A stretch of 64,000 nucleotides of DNA from Isochrysis galbana (Eukaryota; Haptophyta; Isochrysidales; Isochrysidaceae): the NCBI GenBank assembly GCA_018136815.1, contig JADDIW010000062.1, positions 1-64,000 of the forward strand, read 5' to 3'. The notes under the pieces were generated by a model. That model did no database searches, was not told the origin of the DNA, and saw nothing but the letters and a program-made list of their open reading frames with translations. Numbering within the stretch: position 1 is the first letter of the stretch; each line of letters starts with the position of its first letter. Made by a program: the position numbers and the translations under genes. Of this stretch, positions 43,020 to 53,998 are shown piece by piece.

Positions 43020-44010
43020 ACGAGAGAGGAGAGAGGGAGGAGGGTGGAGAGAGAGGAGAGAGGGAGGGTGGAGAGAGGAGAGAGGGAGGGTGGAGAGAGG
43101 AGAGAGGGAGGGTGGAGAGAGGAGAGAGGGAGGGTGGAGAGAGGAGAGAGGGAGGGTGGAGAGAGGAGAGAGGGAGGGTGGAGAGAGGAGAGAGGGAGGG
43201 TGGAGAGAGGAGAGAGGGAGGGTGGAGAGAGGAGAGAGGGTGGGTGGAGAGAGGAGAGAGGGAGGGTGGAGAGAGGAGAGAGGGTGGGTGGAGAGAGAGG
43301 AGAGAGGGAGGGTGGAGAGAGGAGAGAGGGAGGGTGGAGAGAGGAGAGAGGGAGGGTGGAGAGAGGAGAGAGGGAGGGTGGAGAGAGGAGAGAGGGAGGG
43401 TTGAGAGAGGAGAGAGGGAGGGTGGAGAGAGGAGAGAGGGAGGGTGGAGAGAGGAGAGAGGGAGGGTGGAGAGAGGAGAGAGGGTGGGTGGAGAGAGGAG
43501 AGAGGGAGGGTGGAGAGAGAGGAGAGAGGGAGGGTGGAGAGAGGAGAGAGGGAGGGTGGAGAGAGGAGAGAGGGAGGGTGGAGAGAGAGGAGAGAGGGAG
43601 GGTGGAGAGAGGAGAGAGGGAGGGTGGAGAGAGGAGAGAGGGTGGGTGGAGAGAGGAGAGAGGGAGGGTGGAGAGAGGAGAGAGGGTGGGTGGAGAGAGG
43701 AGAGAGGGAGGGTGGAGAGAGGAGAGAGGGAGGGTGGAGAGAGGAGAGAGGGAGGGTGGAGAGAGGAGAGAGGGAGGGTGGAGAGAGAGGAGAGAGGGAG
43801 GGTGGAGAGAGGAGAGAGGGAGGGTGGAGAGAGGAGAGAGGGAGGGTGGAGAGAGAGGAGAGAGGGAGGGTGGAGAGAGGAGAGAGGGAGGGTGGAGAGA
43901 GGAGAAAGGGTGGGTGGAGAGAGGAGAGAGGGAGGGTGGAGAGAGAGGAGAGAGGGAGGGTGGAGAGAGGAGAGAGGGAGGGTGGAGAGAGGAGAGAGGG
44001 AGGGTGGAGA
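43020..44010. repeat. 22-bp purine minisatellite, about 44 units
   Basis: The unit is TGGAGAGAGGAGAGAGGGAG plus GG. Variants include GTGGGTGG in place of GAGGGTGG and 2-bp expansions of the GA run. Because 22 is not a multiple of 3, three units give a 22-residue peptide period, and no stop arises in several frames on either strand. These open frames are a consequence of the repeat, not evidence of a protein. Confidence 0.95.
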
Positions 44011-44277
44011 GAGAGACGGAGAGAGAAAAGAGAGAGAAAGGGAGAGAGAATAGAGAGAGAGAGAGAGGGAGAGGAGAGAGAGCTCGCGTCCGCACCTTCC
44101 GCACTCACTCGTCGACGTATTTCTCACATAAACACGTCACAAGTTCACGTGTAGTCAGTGGCGGCGAGCGAGCGGGACTCCATGATTTTCGTAGACAGCG
44201 AACTCGTCATACGATCATCTAAGCTCTGGTTTACGAATAAAGTGGAGGGGAAGGAGAAGAAGAGAGTGAGAGCGATC

Positions 44278-44392
44278 GCGGAGAGAGAGAGAGAGAGAGA
44301 GGGAGGGAGGGAGGGAGGGAGGGAGAGAGAGAGAGGGGCAGAGAGAGAGGCAGAGAGAAGGAGAGGGAGAGGGAGATAGGGAGAGAGCGAAG
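44278..44392. repeat. GA microsatellite before the C2 gene
   Basis: GA and GGGA runs end about 6 bases before the ATG at 44398; this is the probable leader of the C2 gene. Confidence 0.6.
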
Positions 44393-44397
44393 GATCG

Positions 44398-47300
44398 ATG
44401 GAGTGTCTTCGCTCCCTCTCTCGCCCTCCTCCCCCTTCCCCCGCCTACCTTTCCGCCCTCGTCGAGGCGCCCACACCCCCTGAGAGGTACTTCACCCCTG
44501 AGGATGGCTGGCCCCACCTTCCCACTCCCTCTCCCGCCTCTCTTCTCCCGAGAGAGAGAGAGGAGAGGGAGCTCTTTCTTCTTCCGCCCGCGCTCGGAGA
44601 GGTGAGGCTCGAGGTTCTGGAGGCGGTCGGGCTGAGGAAGAGCGATCTGATGTCGAAGAATGATGTGTTTGCGATTGCGGTGCTTGAGGTGAGGCTTTTC
44701 GCGGATGGGGGAGAGGGGGGGGAAGAGGGCCGGAGGGGGGAGGGGGGGGTTGCGGTGCTCGAGGTGAGGCTTTTGGCGGGTGGGGTGGGGTGGGGTGGGG
44801 GGGAAGTGGCAGGGGAGGGGGGAAGGGGAGTGGCACGGGAGGGCGGGAGCGAGGAAGGGGTATTGGAGGGGGAGGGGGGAGGGAGAGCGGAGGACGTGAG
44901 AGGATACGCACTTGAGGTGTGGGCGGCAACGATGCTGCCGGGAGAGCGGCGATTACAAGTGTGTTCGCGACCGTCGTCTCGGAGGGGAGCCGCTGTGGCG
45001 AGGGGGTGAGAGGGGGGGGGAGGGGGCGCTGAGGGCGCTTGGACCGAGGGAGTCTCGCCAAGGATGGGGAGACGAGGGGCGGGTTCATCGGCAAGGGGCA
45101 TCCTGCACCAAGTGCCGGGCTCCTCCTCAGCCTTCATCCTTGAGTGGCGACCCGTGTTCAGCCCTGCCCGCCTGCCCGGTGCACGCCATCAGCCGGCGCC
45201 AACCTCCCACCACCTCCCCGCCCACACTCCATCGATCCTTTGCTCTCTCCCTCTCTCCCTCTCCCTCTCCCTTTTTCTCCCGCCCTTCCTCTCTGCCTCT
45301 CCCTCTCTCCCTCTTTCTTCTCTCTTTCTTTGCCCTCGCTCTCTCTTCTTCTCCCGCTCTCTTTCCCCTCTACTTTCTCTGTAAACCCGCCCCCGCAGCC
45401 TTGCGGGCTGGGCGGGGGCATCCTGCTGACTGGATCGAGGCGTGGGCTCACGGGACTCACCCTCCTCGCACCGCTCCGCCTTTGTCGCCAGGGCGCCGCT
45501 GGCATCACGACAACGCTCTTGAACGAGGACCATCCTCGCTGGACTCCTGACCACGCGCGAGCCTTCTGCTTCCCGGCCCGCAAGCCGCACTCGCGCCTCT
45601 ACGTCGCGCTATTCGATGCGGACGACATGGACGACGACGATCCGCTGGGGCGCGTGGAGATTCCGCTGGGGGCGCTCTACCCCAACACGGTCTACGACGT
45701 GTGGGCTCCGCTCCAGAACTCGCCCTTCACGTTGCACATGCATAAGTGAGCAGCCGCGGTCGCTCGGCCCCTCCGCCGCACCGTGGTGGTTTCCCGGCGG
45801 CCTTGTCGGTCAAATGATGCCAACCGGGCGGATTGCAGCCGGCCACAAGCCCCATGCTCAGCTCCTTGATAGCCTGTCGACCGCGGTCCCCGTCGAACCC
45901 CCGGACCCTTTTGCTTCCCTGCTTGCTCTCGCCCGAGAGGTACGGTAGGGTCCGCCTGCGCTTCTCGGTCAAGTGGCACTCCAACTTCCAGCGGATCGCG
46001 CGCTACCCCGCAGCGCTGAGCGGCGGCGATGGGCCGGACATCCTTCCCTTCAACGATAGGCGATGGATGATAGCTGCTCTCTTCGCCACTCAAGGCCCCT
46101 CCGTCGACAAGTCATTTAAATGGCGAGTTTCCTCCCCTCGTAGCCGCCCGCGGCGGCTGCACGCCTTGACTGTTGCCCCCTCAGGCCGCCCAGGCGCCGC
46201 TCGCACGCCGCATCGATCGCCTGCCCCCCCCCCCCCCCCACTTCCCGCCCCCACACCCGGCTCTGTCCTCAAGAGCGGCCGCTCTCGCTTCGACCGCTCA
46301 CCCGCGGGCAAATCTTCGCATGCCTCAGGTCTGTGTGCCGTGCCCGTATCAACGAAGCGGTTGAAGTCTTGTCTGTCGTCTCACTGGCGCAGCGGGTGTG
46401 CCACCTCCTGCACCACGACACTCTCGCCCGATCCCCACCTGCTGGACATGCGCTCGGTGACTGCTTGCACCGCTCCTTCGCCTCTGACGGACTGACCTCA
46501 GGCGATCAAATCGATCATCTGCTACCGGAAGGGCAACGTGCTCACATCGCTCCTCTGTGGCCTCATGTGGCAGCTCTGCTGCGTGCAGGTGAGAAGGTCG
46601 CTCGCATAAGTCCTTTCGACGACTGTGGCTGGCGGCCCTCCTCACCAAGTTCTGGTCCGATGCACCTTGCCGTCTTGTCCGTCGCCACTCGAGCCGCTCA
46701 CGGCTCGGCCCCCCCTTCGTCGCAGCCCAACTTTCTGCCGAGCTGCTACCCGTTGTTGCTCCTTGCGATACTGTCTGTGCAGCACTCTCGCTCTGGCGCC
46801 TATGCGCCCGGAGCTCGTGCGGCGCCGGGGGCGATGAGTATCACGCGCTCCTTCTTCTCCTTCCTCCTCGGTGCGCCCCGTGGTCACACCGCCAACCCTC
46901 CCTCCTCGGTCGACTCCGACCCAGACGACTCGGATGAGGACACCGACGACGAGGATGCGCCCACGTACTCATCGGAGCTGGTGAGGACATTTGGCCTCGA
47001 TGGTTGTCCAAGACGGCCCGCCCCCTCGAGACGCGTGCACACACCGGCTGGCATGTTCCCCGTCCTCTTGGAACTGCTCGTGGCCGCCTGTCCTCTCGCT
47101 CCCGCGGCCAGCTGGCGCCGCTTTCCCAAATGCTGCTCTTCTAGATGCTCTACCGCGCGCGCATCACTCACCATTGCAGGCCAAGGCCCGATTGGAACGT
47201 ATCGCGGCAAAGCATAAAGCGGCCACCGAGGCCGCCAAGAGGAGGCCACGCCGGAAAGCCGCCTCGTGCACAGCTGTCTCCAAAGCTCGAGTGCCTGACG

Positions 47301-48971
47301 ACGCCGTGTCTTTGGCACCCGCATCACTCCAACGGCAAGCCAGCCTCGACGAGGATCTCCTTCTCCACGGGCTCGCAGGCGCTCTCGAGCGGCAACGCAG
47401 GGAAGCCGAGGTGAACTCGCGGTTTGCCTCCGCCATGGCGCATCCACAGCGTAGATCTCCCGTTGGTGCCGCCTGCTGCTTGCTGTTCGCGGACATCACA
47501 GCCAGGCTGCCCTGCCCGGCTGTCGCTCTTGTTGTCGACAGCGCTCACTGTGGAGCCCACCCAATCTCACTCGCATACTCACGTTGGATGGGTGCCACAG
47601 GCTCGTCGACCGAAGTGGCAAGCACTCGCGGATGGTGTCCAAAACGTACAAATCGATTTCCTCTCCGCCTTCCTCGCTCCCTATCAAGCGAGGCTGGGTA
47701 CGGCCCCTCGCCCACCTCCACATAGTCGTCTTGATGGTAGCGCGTGCGTCCATGCTCCCACCGCCCTCCGCCCCTCCCAACCCCAACTGCCCCTCGCTAA
47801 CGTCCTTGCTCAGGCGAGAAGCTGTATCCGATCCGTTCCATTCGCGGGATCTTCGAGTGGCGTGACCCGATCGCTTCATGGTGGCTTGCCTCCTTCCTGA
47901 GCATGTTTGCCATTTTCCTCGCCCTCATCCCATGGCAGCGGGTCTTCCAGGTGATGGGCTCGTTCTATGGTTTCGGCCGGGCAGCTGTACGACCCGAGTG
48001 GCCCGTCTACCAAGGCTCTCCACTAGTGCTGCAGAGCCCAGCAGCGTGGATCCATATTCCTCACCGAAACGCGGAATCGTCACGAGCGTCCCAATGCCAA
48101 GCCTGCTTCACCCGCCTACACTCGCCCGTGCTCCGCTCCCTTGCTGCTCTTGCGGACGGCCATGACCTCCCTGTGTCCAGCTCATTGGGCTTTTGGTGTT
48201 GGGTCCACACATGTACTTCATTGGGCGCATCCCCAACGTCAAGCACGCATTCGGCATAGATGATCTGGTGAGCCGTCTGCAGTCCGCCCACGCTTAATGC
48301 GAGGGAAGCAGTCGACTCAGGCATGCCGATGCACGCTGCAGCCAACCCTCATTTCTTCCTGAAACGAGCGCCTTGGACGCTCTGCTCTCACGCTCTTGAC
48401 CTCCCGACGCAGACATCGCCAACTGCCTTAGAGCGGCGCTTCAAGATGGCGACGAAGGAGGAGAAGACGAAGATGATCAGCGAAGCTCTTGACGATGAGG
48501 AGCGCCTGGAAAAGAAGGTGGACTTGTACCTGCACCGCTGCCAGCTCTCGCGCCTCTCGCTCGCCTCCCAGTGCCTATATTGCTACGAACAACTCGCTTG
48601 CTTCTGGCACGAACACATTTTTTGCAACGAAAGAAGTTACTTATTCCTCTCCCCGTGCGGCACCTCTTGTAGGCGCGTGACGCGGAGGACGTGCGCATGC
48701 GCAAGCAGCTGGAAAAGCAAAAGACGAATCTCGAGCAGGTGATAGAACATTCCAGGCGTGGGATTGTATGGGCTCAGAGGTAGTTGGCGAACGTAGAACG
48801 TGTTTTCGCCTATTGCTGGTATCGCGGGCAGCCCATCGAGGCCTCGTGCGATTCGAGCGCGCTCCCGTGCGCCTGACCCCCCAACTCTCGAGTTGCACGG
48901 CTACTCGTGCATCACAGGCACTTGGTTCGTCGCTCAATTCGCCCTTTAGTGTGCACGGTCCCCGTCTCTAG
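44398..48971 (+). CDS. C2 protein with MCTP-like C-terminal membrane region (13 exons)
   Basis: Exons 44398-44688, 45492-45745, 45940-46122, 46329-46395, 46502-46588, 46726-46980, 47180-47410, 47601-47697, 47814-47950, 48181-48267, 48413-48517, 48673-48738, 48918-48971 give about 637 residues in a consistent frame. One C2 domain spans about 67-175: GEVRLEVLEAVGL, DVFAIAVLE, NEDHPRW, LYVALFDADDMDDDD, PLGRVEIPL. Acidic loop residues suggest calcium and phospholipid binding. Two hydrophobic hairpins follow, near 275-315 (TSLLCGLMWQLCC, YPLLLLAILSV) and 505-550 (WRDPIASWWLASFLSMFAIF, LVLGPHMYFIGR). An acidic and a basic segment lie between them, and a Lys/Glu coiled coil ends the protein. The plan resembles MCTP/PRT_C proteins that tether ER to other membranes, but with one C2 domain. 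One intron is GC-AG. Confidence 0.85.
46123..46328 (+). other. GC-AG intron in the C2 gene
   Basis: The exon ends in TTTAAATG (phase 2); the intron starts GCGAGT and ends CCTCAG. Joining restores Trp and continues SVCRARINEAVEV. A GT two bases later gives the wrong phase. Confidence 0.7.
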
Positions 48972-50158
48972 TGGTGAGCCGACCCAAGCTGCGACTCCCG
49001 ATGTGTCAGATCAAGCTACGCTTCGGGGCCATATGCAAGTCTCGCTACCCACTCGCAATTCCCTCACATCCATTGACCTTCAACAAGCACCGCCATGCTA
49101 TCCTCCTCGAAGAATCTCGTACTTATCCGCTGAGCCTCTAATCAAGGGCAGGATCGCAGCTTCCGTTGTTGGCTGTTGGGTCCAATTCTCGCATCGGGCA
49201 TGCCGTCCTTATGCTGATATTGCTCTTGATGTTGTAGATGTTCTGATTTAACTCGTGGCATGCTCGCTATATGCTAGTGCCTTTCGTTTTCGAGTTGTAC
49301 GTGCACTATTGCTCTGCGTGTTAGACATGAAAACGATAGCACTTATTCGGCGCACGTGGGGAACGGTATGATGAAATTTACAGTTTTAGCAAAATGTGTT
49401 ATGGCGGTGCCGACAAAGGGGCGGGAGGTAACACTCAACCACCGTCTTTCACCCATTCGAGGCCGGCGCCGCGCCTCCATCACCACCCCCATCGCCCTCC
49501 GATGCTGTGGAGAGCGGGCATGAGCCCGCTCTCACTGAAATCTGCATGGAAGAGGCTGTTGAGGCATATCCCCCACCCTCGGAGGCGGATGAGGCCGTCC
49601 CCAAGCCCGTCCTCCCGCCTTTCTCTGCTGAGGAGGTGGTCCAGCCCGTCATTGGCCACCCCCCAACTTCCGCCGCGCCTCTCGCCGTTTCCCTTCCGTC
49701 CCCTCCGTTTCCACCTGAGGCAGTGGTAACCTCGGATCCGTCACTCTGCCATAAGGCATGCCCAATGGAGGGATGGCTGTTGGAGCCTAGACCAAAAGCG
49801 TTCAATTATCCCCATCCCTGCTAGCACTTTCTGTTGTCACCTGGAGGGTCACTTGACTCAACTTGTATTTGTTGAACCCCACACGTGGTCTTACTCCATT
49901 GACTCGATTTGTGACAGGGTCGATATCTCGTTGAAATCACGATCCACATGTCTCCCCTTTGGGACGCCTTGGCGTGTGTGTGTGTGCACGCACGCGGCTA
50001 CCCTGGCTGCCGCAGATCCCGGTGGAGATCGCGCACGAGGAAGGTTCCCGTCGTTGCGCACCCGCAATCGTTTCCCCATTCACACCCCTCGGCGCATGAC
50101 AACGATGTCAGAGTCGATCCAGGGCCACCGTCTGCGCAAGTATCGCGATCGCATGCGA
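48972..50158. other. Intergenic, with dispersed repeat copy C
   Basis: The AT-richer stretch 49230-49400 has no gene. From about 49580 the plus strand encodes PKPVLPPFSAEEVVQPVI, matching minus-strand copy B near 36500, and then a CGCCGTTTCCCTTCCGTC block like copies A and B. Confidence 0.55.
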
Positions 50159-51195
50159 GAGGGTGGCGAGGGAGGAGGTGGCGAGGGAGGAGGTGGCGAG
50201 GGAGGTGGGAGTGAAGGAGGGGGTGGCGAGGGAGGGGGTGGCGAGGGAGGAGGTGGCGAGGGAGGGGGTGGCGAGGGATGTGGGAGTGAAGGAGGGGGTG
50301 GCGAGGGAGGAGGTGGCGAGGGAGGGGGTGGCGAAGGAGGGGGTGGCGAGGGAGGGGGTGGCGAGGGAGGGGGTGGCGAAGGAGGGGGTGGCGAGGGAGG
50401 GGGTGGCGAGGGAGGTGGGAGTGAAGGAGGGGGTGGCGATGGAGGGGGTGGCGAGGGGGGTGGCGAGGGGGGTGGATCTGGGGGAAGGGGTGGCGGAGGT
50501 GACGGTGGCGGCGGGAACGGTGGCGATGGTGGCGTCGATGGTGGTGGTAAAGGTGGCGGGGAAGTCGGAGAAGGTGGATATGGAGGAACCGGGAATGAAG
50601 GGGGGAAAGAAGGTGTTGGAGAGCGAGGCGATGGAGAAGAAGGTGGTGGAGAGCGAGGCGGTGGAGAAGAAGGTGGTGGAGGGGAGGGCGGTGGAGGAGA
50701 AGGCGGTGGAGAGCGAGGCGGCGGAGAAGAAGGTGGTGGAGGAGAAGGCGGCGGAGGGCGAGGTGGTGGAGAAGGAGGTGGCGGAGAAGGTGGCGGAGAA
50801 GAAGGTTGGGGAGAAGGAGGTGGCGGAGAGGGAGGTGGTGGAGAAGGAGGTGGCGGAGAGGGAGGTGGTGGAGAAGGAGGTGGCGGAGAGGAAGGTGGTG
50901 GAGAAGGAGGTGGCGGAGAGGGAGGTGGTGGAGAAGGAGGTGGCGGAGAGGGAGGTGGCGGGGACGGTGGCGAGGGTGGTGTGGATGGTGGTGGTGAAGA
51001 TGACGGGGAAGTTGGAGAAGGTGGATTAGGAGGAAACGGGAATGAAGGGGGAGGAAAAGGTGTCACAGGAGAAGGTGGTGAAGAGGGAGGCGGCGGAGAT
51101 GTAGGTGGCGGAGAAGTAGGCGGGAGAGAGGGAGGTGGAGGTGGTGGTGCCAATGGAGGGAGGGGTGGCGGGAGTGACGGGGGTGGTGGTGATGG
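50159..51195 (-). repeat. 15-bp-based Gly/Pro-coding repeat
   Basis: Units such as GGAGGGGGTGGCGAG recur about 25 times, then grade into GGTGGAGAAGGAGGTGGCGG units. The minus strand (open 50080-51324) reads SPPPPSPPPP, the hydroxyproline-rich motif of algal wall proteins; the plus strand (49853-51211) reads GGGGEGGGG. Neither frame has a signal peptide or a flanking globular domain. The minus-strand frame begins 9 bases after the D5 helicase stop. I treat it as a repeat that could have been a wall-protein linker. Confidence 0.6.
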
Positions 51196-51332
51196 GATAA
51201 TAAACAATTGACTTTGGATTGAAACGAATATTATCAGGGATAGTCCCATACCATCCGAGTACTCCCAGCGGATGAAAAAAAACATATGTGTCCAATCGTG
51301 TCTGATGCGGACACAAACCCACACAATCGGGT

Positions 51333-52979
51333 CTAGTACCCCTCATCCGGTCTTGGGGATGGGCGGAGCCCGAATATGTAGCGCATCTTCGCCTCCATCC
51401 CCTCATACACGCGTGTCTCTTCGCGCACTGAGAGGCCGTACTCTTCGAATGTGCTGCCGTAGTAGTCCTTATCCCACACCGGCTTGTACCCGACGCGATT
51501 CTTGCACCACGTCTGGAAGCGTACAATGAAGTCCTCCTCTGGCATGTACGTTTGCTGCGGATCGAGCTCCGGGTTGCGGTGTGTGAGCTCGACCTCGCCC
51601 GAGGAGAGCAAGTAATTCATCAGTGGGTGAACCAGCATGACCATCGACTCGTGAAACTCGTGCAACTGCTCCGAAAGGATCGGCTTGCCGTCCACCTTGG
51701 ACCAGATGCTGCACCCGGCGTATGCTAACACCGCCTTGTGATACGACAGTGCGGCACGCAGCAGGAAGCAGTCGACCTGCCTCGTCATCTGTTCGGGTAA
51801 CGAGGGGTCCACATCTGTCACCTTGTGATCGAAGAGGAACATCAGCAGACGTCGCGACATTGACCCTGACGCATCAGCCCAGTTTGGCAGCTCATTGCCA
51901 CAAAACAGTAGATTCGCCGTCCACGTCACCGTCTCTGCCTCGCGGTGCTTGATGGCCACGCTCACATCCTCTCCCGAAATCATCGACTGCAGGTCACCCT
52001 GCGAAATCGCGAAATTACGCTTGGCCTCGGGACAGATCACCAGGTGAGTCTTGTACAATGGCGATAGGCCAAATTTCCCCTCCGCATTCGATGAGAGCAC
52101 ACCTACCATCTCGGGCGTGTAGATCGATTTCATCAGTGTTGCGATCGTCGATTTGCCCGAACCGGCCACACCTTTGAGAAACATGAGGACTTTCCAGTTG
52201 TCCAGCTCACCCACTTTGAAGAACATCCGCCCCAAGAAGGCGAACAGCCAGTAGATCGTCTCCGGGTCCATCCGCTGGCTCTCAAGCACGCGAAGCAACG
52301 CCGGGCAGGCGATCGACGCCGGATCCAGCTCGAACAGATCACCCGAATCCTCGTCAAACTCGCGCTCGGCGAGTCGGAACTCTTGGTCAAAGTACTTTAT
52401 CGATGCCTCGTCGCGTGACGGAGGGTGAGCTTCGTACGCATCACCAAGTCGCTGTAACCGACGTGTCGACCGGGCCGCCATCGCCTCCCATTGCGACCGC
52501 AACGCGAACGGGAAGAAGGTCACCGAACGCACATCAAAGATGCCATTCCGGAAGGAGAAGAGGCGGTGGTTGTAGCGCAGCTCCGGAAAGTCACGGTCGT
52601 TGCCCTTCTGCAGGTGTGAACACACGTGCTCCGCGTGGTTCAGCTGGCTCGTCAGCCGCACCCACAATGAGTAGTTCAGGTGCTTCTCGGCGCACTCATA
52701 GATAAAGTTGAGCACTCGACCACGACAGTGCCATGCGCCTGTGCGTTCACCATCCACCACAATCTCCTCGTAGTACGACTCGCCGTACCGACGGTAATTG
52801 TACGCACCGAATTGTTCCAGCACGCGAAGAAGCACGATCTGGTGGTCGTTGAGCTTGTCGTCATCGTCGATGAGTGTCCTAGCCCGCTCCTCCCAGCTCA
52901 TTACCACCGAACGGGATGTTGGTGGGGCGCCCTCGGTGGGGGGCCCGAAGGAGAGGGGAGTCGCGGCGGCGCGCTCCAT
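51333..52979 (-). CDS. D5-like helicase-primase of giant-virus type
   Basis: An uninterrupted 548-residue frame from the ATG at 52979. It has an N-terminal D5_N-like region, a Walker A loop GVAGSGKST at about 270-278, then FGLSPLYKTHLVICPEAKRN (superfamily 3 B and B' region), SGEDVSVAIKH, LLFCGNELPNW with motif C Asn, and SMSRRLLMFLF with the arginine-finger region. This order matches D5-type helicases that nucleocytoviruses use at replication forks. It is shorter than typical viral D5 (often over 800 residues) and lacks the archaeo-eukaryotic primase part. No other virus core gene is in the window, so it is probably an endogenised gene or part of a large virus-derived mobile element. AAAAAATTTTTATTG sits just before the start, an AT-rich island in GC-rich DNA. 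Confidence 0.87.
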   Translation of the reverse strand: MERAAATPLSFGPPTEGAPPTSRSVVMSWEERARTLIDDDDKLNDHQIVLLRVLEQFGAYNYRRYGESYYEEIVVDGERTGAWHCRGRVLNFIYECAEKHLNYSLWVRLTSQLNHAEHVCSHLQKGNDRDFPELRYNHRLFSFRNGIFDVRSVTFFPFALRSQWEAMAARSTRRLQRLGDAYEAHPPSRDEASIKYFDQEFRLAEREFDEDSGDLFELDPASIACPALLRVLESQRMDPETIYWLFAFLGRMFFKVGELDNWKVLMFLKGVAGSGKSTIATLMKSIYTPEMVGVLSSNAEGKFGLSPLYKTHLVICPEAKRNFAISQGDLQSMISGEDVSVAIKHREAETVTWTANLLFCGNELPNWADASGSMSRRLLMFLFDHKVTDVDPSLPEQMTRQVDCFLLRAALSYHKAVLAYAGCSIWSKVDGKPILSEQLHEFHESMVMLVHPLMNYLLSSGEVELTHRNPELDPQQTYMPEEDFIVRFQTWCKNRVGYKPVWDKDYYGSTFEEYGLSVREETRVYEGMEAKMRYIFGLRPSPRPDEGY

Positions 52980-53998
52980 CAATAAAAATTTTTTCCAACT
53001 GGGAAGGTGCTGGTCCGAAGTTTTTTCTTCAGTGAAGGTGCAGGTGAAGGTGAGAGTGCAGGAACTGCAGGTGCAGGTGAAGACACGGTGAACGGGGCGC
53101 GCTGAAGGAGCCTAGGCCCGAGACATGACCATTAATGCAAGCCGGGGCGCTCAGATGACCCGCCCGCCCGCCCCCGGGCTCTGCCGGGGTCTCTGCAGGG
53201 CCTGCTGGGACATCTTCACCTGCGTCTTCACCTGCGTCGGCGTGCGGCATCGGCCAGCGGCTCAGTGCAGCCGCCGATATTCCCAGTTGTAATTATTTTT
53301 TATTCATCGCGTATAAGTATAAACTTACTTGACGGACGACGGAGGAGTGTCATCTGGAAATCTGGGTCCGGAATCGCTCGCTCCGGATCGATAGCTCCGT
53401 GACGAGCGCTTTCCCAGCGTGGAGTGCATGCCAGATCTCCGGGAACCCGGGGGCGGAGGAGAGAGGGAGGCCGCGAGGAAGGGGGCGATGGGGCGGCGGA
53501 GCTTTCTCGCGCCAACCTTTCCCGCCGGGGAGAAAACTTAGTAAATTCATCACCTCCTGGCTATCATAATGTACGCACCACCGGGTTCGGCGGACCCGGT
53601 ACCTGTGGAACAACTAAGGCAACGGAGGTATTATTATTATTATATGAGTGACAATACGGAAGCCATAACAAACATACGAGAGACGAAACAACGTGAGCAC
53701 GTTTATCGCGCGACTATTTTCGTGCGAACGCCTGAACGCGACCTCGCATCTTGTATGCGCAGGATGAGAGCTTTACTAGAAACTAGTGCCTATCGCGATG
53801 ACGAAAGACCAGAGGAGCACGGAGTATGGAGAGCACCTGGCAAGACTAGAGAAAACGAAGGTCGGCCGCGGTCAGCGCTTGCGCAATGCTGACGAACACG
53901 CAGGCGGTTCTCCATACGTTTTGTTCCGGGAAATCCTCCCCGCACACAACAAGTCAACCAGGAGAAGGCGATGGACTTGTGGGTGTGATTCAGGACGA
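52980..53998. other. Intergenic between D5 and the secreted-protein gene
   Basis: It contains GCAGGTGAAGGTG-type short repeats at 53030-53090 and an (ATT)n run at 53629-53645. Short overlapping frames at 53569-54016 have no recognisable domain and are not called. It includes the probable 3' end of the secreted-protein transcript. Confidence 0.45.

Noticed and set aside
43020-44127. Up to 426-codon frames in the minisatellite
   Set aside because: Stop-free frames are a by-product of the 22-bp repeat; no flanking domain, start context or splice logic.
46457-46501. Short intron joining GHAL to DQIDHLLPEGQ in the C2 gene
   Set aside because: It is phase-consistent, but the alternative donor at 46396 gives the expected hydrophobic hairpin that continues across the next exon.
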